Of a stretch of DNA of 5,039 nucleotides, positions 1 through 5,039 are shown piece by piece (the stretch's first letter is position 1; every line of letters starts with the position of its first letter). The position numbers and the translations under genes were made by a program. The stretch is taken from the NCBI GenBank assembly GCA_013003415.1, contig JABDJR010000676.1, positions 1-5,039 on the forward strand, given 5' to 3'. The DNA comes from Candidatus Eiseniibacteriota bacterium. Its GTDB lineage: Bacteria; Eisenbacteria; RBG-16-71-46; JABDJR01. Under the pieces are notes generated by a model. The model saw only the letters and a list, made by a program, of their open reading frames with translations. It ran no database searches and was not told where the DNA came from.

Positions 1-1291
1 TTTCAGGTGCTGCGCCGGTTGTCTTAGGCAGGGCGACTCCGCGGAACACCTTCATGAACTCGGCCCCACGGGCGGAAACCGCGGAAGGGTGATCGGCAGC
101 CGGCGGATTGCCACGGGGGTTCTCTTCCCACCAGTCGGCAAAGCGGGCCAGGGCGTTTTCAATGGCGACGGGATCGTCTTGGGAAACTTGGGCGTAGGGC
201 ACCGTGCCTTCGCAGAGGCTCGCCACCTCGGCTTGCGTTCCTAAATCGAGTACGGGAATCCCCGAAGCCAAATACTCAAAGAGTTTTCCTGGAATATGAA
301 CCTTGTCCCAAGAGGGGTTGTGAATGACCCCCACGTGCACTTGCCCGAGGTGTTCTTCAACCTCGCTTTGTTTCAGAGTCCCGAGAAGGCGGACGCCTCG
401 GGTTCCCACGGTGACTTCAAACGGTTTGTCATAACTGGCTCCAGCAATCTCCAAGGCGGCCACTTCGTAACCCGGAACCTTCGCGGTGGCAACTGCGGCC
501 CCCAAACCATCCAGGCGCCGTTCCCCGTAGAGGTTCCCCGCATAGAACAAGCGAAAGGTGGAAGCCTGGGTTCGATCTGCGCTTGCGCTCGTTCGCGGAG
601 CAAACATATTGCGCACCACGTGGACGTGGTCAGCCTGACCTTTATATCGGGATTGCAGCTCGTTTCGATGGGCCTCGGTAAGCACCACCACGCTACTTGC
701 TGTGGTGACACATTGCCGTTCTAAACGCGCACTTTGGCTTCGGGAAAACGTATTGGCAGCTTGAGCTAGGTAGGGATTCCCCACCCACTGATCGCGCATT
801 TCCATAATCCACGGTAGGCCGGACTCGAGGGCAAGCCGTCGTGCCACCACATGGGTGGTATAGGGCGAAGACGAAGAATAGATGGCGTCGACGCGATGCA
901 ACACGGAGCGAGCCGCGCGCACCCAAGGCTTCACCAAAGCAAAGCGTTCATCGGGAACCATCCAAGAGCGGAGCCAAGTTTTGACGCGCTTTTGAGGACC
1001 GCTCTTTCCCGAAGCCGGGTTAGGCGCAGGCGCCGCAGACGCGGCTGCAACCTCTTGGCCGTTTCCGGAACCGTCAGAAGGTGCGCTCTTGCCGCCCCTC
1101 CCCATAGGATCCCAGCCGGAAAGGGGCACGACTTCCATGTCGAGACCTTCTCCTCCCGGCGGCGGCGTGACCAAGATTGGCGTGACACCGTGAGAGCCGA
1201 ACACCTGCAGCATGTGACTGGCGCGACGGGCAGCAATACTTTGTCGAGGGGGAACGTGGTACTGAATCAGGAGAACGCGGAGAGGATCCAT
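1..1291 (-). CDS. GT4-like (GT-B fold) glycosyltransferase, 3' end beyond window
   Basis: This frame stays open from an ATG at 1291 to the left edge, giving 430 visible residues without a stop. It probably transfers a sugar from a nucleotide donor to a lipid-linked repeat unit at the cytoplasmic face of the inner membrane; the sugar cannot be told. The N-terminus (VLLIQYHVPPRQSIAARR, residues 6-23) is the usual first strand plus Pro-Pro and Arg-rich helix of GT4 enzymes. PWIMEMRDQW (160-169) matches the RDxW-type motif of this group. RLFYAGNLYG (247-256) opens the second Rossmann domain. PGKLFEYLASGIPVL (334-348) is the donor-binding segment with the conserved Glu at 339. Residues 64-101 form an unusual Gly/Ala/Ser/Pro-rich insertion. 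The ATG lies 4 bases after the preceding stop, and the TGAGG overlapping that stop is only 2 bases from the ATG, so translational coupling is likely. Most family members have about 370-430 residues, so the true end should be close. Family assignment is firm; substrate is unknown. Confidence 0.9.
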   Translation of the reverse strand, partial: MDPLRVLLIQYHVPPRQSIAARRASHMLQVFGSHGVTPILVTPPPGGEGLDMEVVPLSGWDPMGRGGKSAPSDGSGNGQEVAAASAAPAPNPASGKSGPQKRVKTWLRSWMVPDERFALVKPWVRAARSVLHRVDAIYSSSSPYTTHVVARRLALESGLPWIMEMRDQWVGNPYLAQAANTFSRSQSARLERQCVTTASSVVVLTEAHRNELQSRYKGQADHVHVVRNMFAPRTSASADRTQASTFRLFYAGNLYGERRLDGLGAAVATAKVPGYEVAALEIAGASYDKPFEVTVGTRGVRLLGTLKQSEVEEHLGQVHVGVIHNPSWDKVHIPGKLFEYLASGIPVLDLGTQAEVASLCEGTVPYAQVSQDDPVAIENALARFADWWEENPRGNPPAADHPSAVSARGAEFMKVFRGVALPKTTGAAPE

Positions 1292-1295
1292 AACC

Positions 1296-2567
1296 TCAGG
1301 AACGACCGTCGGTAGCTTTCCCTAAAATCATGTTACCCACGAAACCAGGGAGAAGACCTCGAAGTTCGCGGCGTTCGTCGGGACCAAAGCGCCGCGAAAG
1401 TTCTTCAAGCAGTAGAGCTAGCACAGCACCCCCCAAGATTCCGGCAAGCAGGGCCACCAAAACGAAGGCTTTTCGGAAGGGGCCGCTCTTTCGAGTGGGA
1501 ACGCGTGCGCGATCCAACACTTCGAATGCCGGTAGCGACTGGCTTTCATCGATCTTGGTTTGCTCCAGGCGAGTGGCCAACACGCCATACTTGGCTTCCT
1601 GCACCTGGAGATCGGTGAGAAGGCTGGCGTAGTCGCCCGCTAGCTCGGGCACCGAACCCAAACGGAGCGTGTAGTCGTCGCTAACCTTTTCACCATCGCC
1701 AGGCTCTTCGGGCGCAACCTTGCCCGAGAGGGTGTCGATTTGTTTTTGGAAGGCCGCAATCCTGAGGTTCAAGTTTTGAAGTTCCGCCGAGTTGGATCGT
1801 CGAAACCCAGTAAGAGCATCGCGCTGGGCCGTTGTTTCCAGCATACGCCCCTGAAGGGTGCCAATAAGATCTAGCGTGGCCGCCACCTGCTCATCTAAGG
1901 CGATCAAACCATGGGTCTCCTGAAACTCGCGCATCTTGGCCCGGGTTTGGGCCAACTCGGTTTCGGTTTCCAAAAGAGCTTCTTCAATGAGCTGTCGCGT
2001 GCGCTTGGCCCGCGTGACCGACAAGGTCTGGTTGGCTGCGTCGAGTTGATTGAGATAGCTATTCACAATGGAAGCGGACATGGCGGGATCTTGGTCGGTT
2101 CCCAAAATGTGAATGGTCACGAAGTCGGGCTGATCAAACTTCACCCGCTTTTTGAGTTTCAGGCGAGTAGCTTCTGCGATTTCAGCAGCGGTGCCCTTTT
2201 CAATTTCATAGTGGGCGGTGAGATTCAGCGAATCGGCTACCGCTTCCGCCACGCGTTCACTGCGAAGTATCGAAAGGTAGATATCGGCGGTGGGTGCCCC
2301 GGTGGGTAAGCCGGCAAAGGCTCCCAGTTGCCCCAACATTTCCGTTTGCAACCCGCCCTTGGGCATCTCGACCAAGATCGTTCCCTTGGCCGTGTATTGA
2401 TTCGGCAAAGTTAAAACGTAAATGGCCGTGATCAGAGGCAAACCCAAAGCCAGGGTCAGGAAAATGGCGCGCCAGCGGCGAAGCACACGCAGGATACCGC
2501 CCAGACTCAAAACGTCGGGGACCGTCTCCTGGGGTTCCAAATCCAAAGGCTTGGGATAATCGCTCAT
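1296..2567 (-). CDS. Wzz/GumC-like polysaccharide co-polymerase (chain-length determinant), no kinase domain
   Basis: This 423-residue inner-membrane protein is predicted to set polymer chain length together with a Wzy polymerase and to contact the export channel. A cytoplasmic N-terminus of about 33 residues precedes a first membrane helix (about 34-54). A Wzz domain follows, including the typical ILRSERVAEAV segment (100-110). A long periplasmic helical, probably coiled-coil, region covers about 185-285. An acidic linker (286-298) leads into a GNVR-like region (about 310-365) that ends in the proline-containing VPTRKSGPFRK (356-366), just before the second membrane helix (367-387). A 35-residue cytoplasmic tail ends the protein. 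No Walker A or B motif or Tyr-rich tail is present, so the BY-kinase domain found fused in some GumC/ExoP-like proteins is absent. The start is the ATG at 2567, with only a weak purine stretch (AGAGA) 4 bases upstream. It sits 52 bases after the flippase and 4 bases before the glycosyltransferase, consistent with one operon. Confidence 0.93.
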   Translation of the reverse strand: MSDYPKPLDLEPQETVPDVLSLGGILRVLRRWRAIFLTLALGLPLITAIYVLTLPNQYTAKGTILVEMPKGGLQTEMLGQLGAFAGLPTGAPTADIYLSILRSERVAEAVADSLNLTAHYEIEKGTAAEIAEATRLKLKKRVKFDQPDFVTIHILGTDQDPAMSASIVNSYLNQLDAANQTLSVTRAKRTRQLIEEALLETETELAQTRAKMREFQETHGLIALDEQVAATLDLIGTLQGRMLETTAQRDALTGFRRSNSAELQNLNLRIAAFQKQIDTLSGKVAPEEPGDGEKVSDDYTLRLGSVPELAGDYASLLTDLQVQEAKYGVLATRLEQTKIDESQSLPAFEVLDRARVPTRKSGPFRKAFVLVALLAGILGGAVLALLLEELSRRFGPDERRELRGLLPGFVGNMILGKATDGRS

Positions 2568-2619
2568 GAAATCTCTGCCGGTTGATCGGTGGAAAAACGG
2601 CGGTTGCTTAAGTGGCTCA
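2568..2619. other. 52-base intergenic gap between flippase and co-polymerase genes
   Basis: The flippase gene ends in two adjacent in-frame TGA codons (2622-2620, then 2619-2617), a tandem stop that guards against read-through. The rest of the gap holds a T5 run on the transcribed strand and a weak purine stretch near the co-polymerase ATG. I see no convincing promoter, and no hairpin strong enough to act as a terminator, so transcription probably continues. Confidence 0.6.
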
Positions 2620-4092
2620 TCATCTTCGCCTCAACCAGGACAGTGACAGCCAGCCGCGAAGCAGCTCCCAATCACGGGGTAGCATCAGTCCAAAGGCCTT
2701 CGCGAGCAGCACATAGAGTATCAGAAAAGCGAGCCCTCCCAGCACCAGAGCCTGCCAGCCGGACACCGGTATAAGGGAGCAAACGAAGGCGAGGCCTAGA
2801 GATAGGGCGATCACCCCCAGGATGCGAGCCCAGGGGATGGCGTCGCGAATGCGAATATTCAGAAGCCCGGTGGCCATTTTAGTAAGCCAAAACCAGGCCA
2901 CCAAAGCCGCAATCACGGTGGCCGCGGGAGGACCGGCCATGCCCCACACCCGAATGAGCCAAAGGGTAAGCGCGAGATTCAAGCCAATGGAGACCGCGAC
3001 TCCATAGAGAACCCAGCGCGGTTTGCCGAGCGAAGTCAAAATGACTTCAGGTGGGGCCATCCGAAACAGCACGAGAAACAGGTAAATCTGAAACACGGGA
3101 ATGGCGCGCCGATAGGCATCGGTGTAAAGCAACTCAATGAACGGTGTGGCAAAGAAAACCAGAAACGCTCCCATGGGAATGAGAGCCAAGCTTTGCCTGC
3201 GATAAGACTCTCGCCAAAACCGGGCCACCGTGTCGAGCTTGCCTTCGTGATGCAGTTCGGCAATATGCGGGCGCATGACGGTGTTGGCCGCGGTGGCGAG
3301 CAACACCACCCCCGGAAACTCCACCGCCCCGACGGAGTACTGAGCAAAGTCCACCAAGCTCAGCATGTTCCCCACGATCACTTTGTCGAGACGCTGACCA
3401 ATGGAGAGCGCCAAGGCCGAAACCGCAACCGGAACGGAGTAAGCGAGAAACCTCCTGGTGGCAATGGGTGAACCCGACCAAGAACCGTGAGTCAGTCGAG
3501 GGACATCCCAGAACAAGTGAAGGAAGCGCAGAAGCACCACCGCAGACACGGCCCAGAACACTGTCTCCAGGGAGTAGCCGCGGAGCACCAAGGTGAGAAC
3601 CGCGACGGCTTGGAGCAGGAAAAAGGCAATGCTTAAGAGTGTTCCTCTTCCCGGCCGACCCACCGCGACCAGGTAGTGGAAATAGCCGAAACTGGGAAGC
3701 GCGAAGACACCGTAGAGCGCCGCCGCTCGTAGCAAAACGGGAAGGTCTGGGTTGTTGTAGAACCCTCCAATGGCTTCGGCACCAAAGAAGAGGGCGGCGC
3801 TGAAGACAAAGCCCGCGCTGACCAGAACCGCCAACCCCAGCATGAATACTGAACGCCGACGTTCTTCTGCCGCTCCGGGCACAAAGTAATAGAGAGCGGC
3901 GGGGGCTCCAAGCAGGAAGAACGGCACCAGGGCGTTGATGGTGAGCCAAACCTGCCGGTAGTTTCCGTAGTCTTCTTGGGTGAGTAAACGCACCAGACAA
4001 AGTCCAAGAAGGACCTGCCCTACACTTTGAACACCGCTGCCGACAGCGAGCAAAAGAACACGACTGGAAAGACGTTGACGAGGAGCAGTCAT
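2620..4092 (-). CDS. Wzx-type oligosaccharide flippase (MOP superfamily, PST family)
   Basis: This 490-residue, very hydrophobic protein has about 12-14 likely membrane helices along its whole length, the normal size and layout for a Wzx/PST flippase. Such proteins turn undecaprenyl-linked repeat units from the cytoplasmic to the periplasmic face of the inner membrane. Family signatures visible are LLTQEDYGNYRQVW (37-50) after the first helix; QRLDKVIVGNMLSLVDFAQY (233-252), the typical mid-protein segment with its charged residues; LLYTDAYRRAIPVF (321-334); and GMAGPPAATVIAAL (384-397), the common G-x-x-G-x-x-x-A-T helix start. The ATG at 4092 is chosen because an in-frame stop (the TAG of the upstream gene) lies 11 codons before it and no other start lies between. 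Its leader has no Shine-Dalgarno sequence and instead reads CCCTCCTAA. It lies 33 bases after the SLBB gene and 52 before the co-polymerase gene. Lipid II flippase (MurJ) is less likely given the neighbours and the motifs. The transported glycan is unknown. Confidence 0.93.
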   Translation of the reverse strand: MTAPRQRLSSRVLLLAVGSGVQSVGQVLLGLCLVRLLTQEDYGNYRQVWLTINALVPFFLLGAPAALYYFVPGAAEERRRSVFMLGLAVLVSAGFVFSAALFFGAEAIGGFYNNPDLPVLLRAAALYGVFALPSFGYFHYLVAVGRPGRGTLLSIAFFLLQAVAVLTLVLRGYSLETVFWAVSAVVLLRFLHLFWDVPRLTHGSWSGSPIATRRFLAYSVPVAVSALALSIGQRLDKVIVGNMLSLVDFAQYSVGAVEFPGVVLLATAANTVMRPHIAELHHEGKLDTVARFWRESYRRQSLALIPMGAFLVFFATPFIELLYTDAYRRAIPVFQIYLFLVLFRMAPPEVILTSLGKPRWVLYGVAVSIGLNLALTLWLIRVWGMAGPPAATVIAALVAWFWLTKMATGLLNIRIRDAIPWARILGVIALSLGLAFVCSLIPVSGWQALVLGGLAFLILYVLLAKAFGLMLPRDWELLRGWLSLSWLRRR

Positions 4093-4125
4093 GAAATTAG
4101 GAGGGAGAGACCTGGGTTCAAGGGG
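4093..4125. other. 33-base gap between SLBB and flippase genes, pyrimidine-rich leader
   Basis: Read on the minus strand, this gap carries TCTCTCCCTCCTAATTTC directly before the flippase ATG. It contains no purine-rich ribosome binding site; CCTCCT (complement of 4099-4104) resembles the 16S anti-Shine-Dalgarno sequence itself. No promoter or terminator is recognisable. Initiation of the flippase may depend on ribosomes finishing the upstream gene or on a leader-independent mechanism; this is inference. Confidence 0.55.
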
Positions 4126-5039
4126 CTAGTTCGTGGCGGTGGCGCGATCCACAATGAGGTAGATCGTGAGGATCTGTGTGGTGACCACCAGGATGTCTTT
4201 GAAAATGCCCCAGTAGTCTCGATCCTGCTGTTCTGGAATCCACACCGTGTCGCCTTCATAGAGGGTTTTTGCATCGTTGATAGAGACCCATTCCCCACCG
4301 AGAGCGCGAATGACCCGGGCCTTGCCCTTGTCGGCGTCTTCCGCATAACCGCCCGCCGCCTCAATGTAGTCACGAGCGGTAAGTCCCGGTTGGTGCAATA
4401 CGTTTCCGGGAAACTCCACCAAACCTAAAACGCTGACAAAATCTCTGCGAGAGGGAATCTCAATCAAATCACCACGGGTTACCAGAATGTCTTCGCTTGT
4501 ATCCCCCTCGACAAATAAGTCGATGAAGTTCACGACCATCAGCCCCGGACGTTCCCGGGACTTCACTTTGAAATACTCGTACTCGTCTTCACTCATGTCG
4601 GCGGGCGGAATGGTCTTGAGCCGTTCGAACTCACGATCTTCCGTGCGGATGGCCTCGCGCCTTGTGAGCCGTGCCTCTCCAAGGAACGCCTGGTCAGTAA
4701 ATCCACCGGCCATTTTGACCACCTGGGAAATGGTGGTCTCGCCTTCGGTAATGGCATAGGTGCCGGGAAAGGCCACCTCGCCGCGCACGTCGACGAAACG
4801 ACGCTTCCGTTCCACCGGAATGGACCGCACAAAGATCACGTCATCGGCGTGAAGCTGAATGTCCGGATATTGGATGTTGTCAGCGACTTCCAAACCACTC
4901 AGAACGGGCTTGAAGAAAGTTTCCGGCCGAGGAAGATCTTGAGACCACCCCGCTTCCGCGGCGAACAGCTCGCCATTGCCAGTGAGGAAGAATCGGAGGG
5001 GTTCCTCTTGGCCCTCGGGGTAGCGCACCACCTCAAGAG
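4126..5039 (-). CDS. Multi-SLBB-domain polysaccharide export protein (Wza-like), 5' end beyond window
   Basis: The frame is open to the right edge, so the visible 304 codons are the C-terminal part of a larger protein; the GTG at 5031 is internal, not a start. SLBB proteins with an upstream poly-export domain build the periplasmic and outer-membrane channel for polysaccharide. Numbering from the GTG, residues 1-70 look like the end of one SLBB unit, with the closing segment IQLHADDVIFVRS (58-70). A second unit starts at FVDVRGEVAFPGTYAITEGE (79-98) with VVKMAGGF (104-111), and closes near ILVTRGDLIEIPS (182-194). A third starts at FVSVLGLVEFPGNV (198-211) with YIEAAGGYAEDADKG (222-236) and closes at LYEGDTVWIPE (257-267). 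The repeated G-x-V-x-F-P-G and AGGY/F motifs are diagnostic. A hydrophobic segment (about 276-295) ends the protein. Two to three SLBB units exceed many minimal Wza proteins. The poly-export domain and signal peptide should lie outside the window. It is first in the visible operon. Confidence 0.92.
   Translation of the reverse strand, partial: LEVVRYPEGQEEPLRFFLTGNGELFAAEAGWSQDLPRPETFFKPVLSGLEVADNIQYPDIQLHADDVIFVRSIPVERKRRFVDVRGEVAFPGTYAITEGETTISQVVKMAGGFTDQAFLGEARLTRREAIRTEDREFERLKTIPPADMSEDEYEYFKVKSRERPGLMVVNFIDLFVEGDTSEDILVTRGDLIEIPSRRDFVSVLGLVEFPGNVLHQPGLTARDYIEAAGGYAEDADKGKARVIRALGGEWVSINDAKTLYEGDTVWIPEQQDRDYWGIFKDILVVTTQILTIYLIVDRATATN

Noticed and set aside
851..1315. Plus-strand open frame of 154 codons opposite the glycosyltransferase start
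   Set aside because: The translation is Arg-rich low-complexity sequence with no family resemblance, and the opposite strand encodes a well-supported glycosyltransferase through the whole stretch.
1911..2309. Plus-strand open frame of 132 codons opposite the co-polymerase
   Set aside because: It lies entirely inside the conserved Wzz domain and coiled-coil region on the other strand and shows no domain or ribosome site of its own.
2590..2635. Possible terminator after the flippase gene: GGTTG pairing with CAACC, followed closely by a T5 run on the minus strand
   Set aside because: The stem is only 5 pairs with a loop of about 25 bases, and the T run is short and offset by 4 bases. It is too weak for an intrinsic terminator and lies inside an apparent operon.
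3134..4000. Open frame of 288 codons on the minus strand overlapping the flippase gene in another frame
   Set aside because: Its translation is rich in Arg, Ser, Gly and Pro with no recognisable domain, whereas the overlapping frame is a clear 490-residue flippase with family motifs. It is a shadow frame of GC-rich coding DNA.
4027..4428. Plus-strand open frame of 133 codons crossing the SLBB-flippase gap, near an AGGAGGG sequence at 4099-4105
   Set aside because: The AGGAGGG lies inside this frame, not before its start, and no start codon follows at a usable distance. The opposite strand is fully explained by two conserved genes.

Overview
The window holds four consecutive genes, all transcribed from the minus strand. 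Together they form part of a Wzx/Wzy-type surface polysaccharide (exopolysaccharide or capsule) biosynthesis and export cluster. In transcription order, from the right edge to the left, they are: a multi-SLBB-domain polysaccharide export protein (4126-5039, its 5' end beyond the window); a MOP-superfamily oligosaccharide flippase of Wzx type (2620-4092); a Wzz/GumC-like polysaccharide co-polymerase without a kinase domain (1296-2567); and a GT4-like glycosyltransferase (1-1291, its 3' end beyond the window). The gaps between genes are 33, 52 and 4 bases. With no convincing terminator or promoter between them, a single operon is the simplest reading.

The division of labour is inferred from the families. 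The glycosyltransferase would add a sugar to a lipid-linked repeat unit on the cytoplasmic face. The flippase would turn that unit across the inner membrane. A Wzy polymerase, not in this window, would join units in the periplasm, with chain length set by the co-polymerase. The SLBB protein would form the periplasmic or outer-membrane exit channel. An SLBB export protein points to a Gram-negative (diderm) bacterium. The DNA is moderately GC-rich by eye (somewhat above 55%), with weak or absent Shine-Dalgarno sequences. The sequence does not allow a phylum to be named with confidence.

Coding density is very high: nothing but the three short gaps lies outside genes. I see no RNA gene, mobile element, CRISPR array or long repeat. 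The long open frames on the plus strand, and in other minus-strand frames, are shadows of the four genes. The window looks like ordinary polysaccharide cluster content rather than a new system. The points worth a second look are a low-complexity insertion in the glycosyltransferase, the kinase-less co-polymerase with a C-terminal tail, and the flippase's anti-Shine-Dalgarno-like leader.
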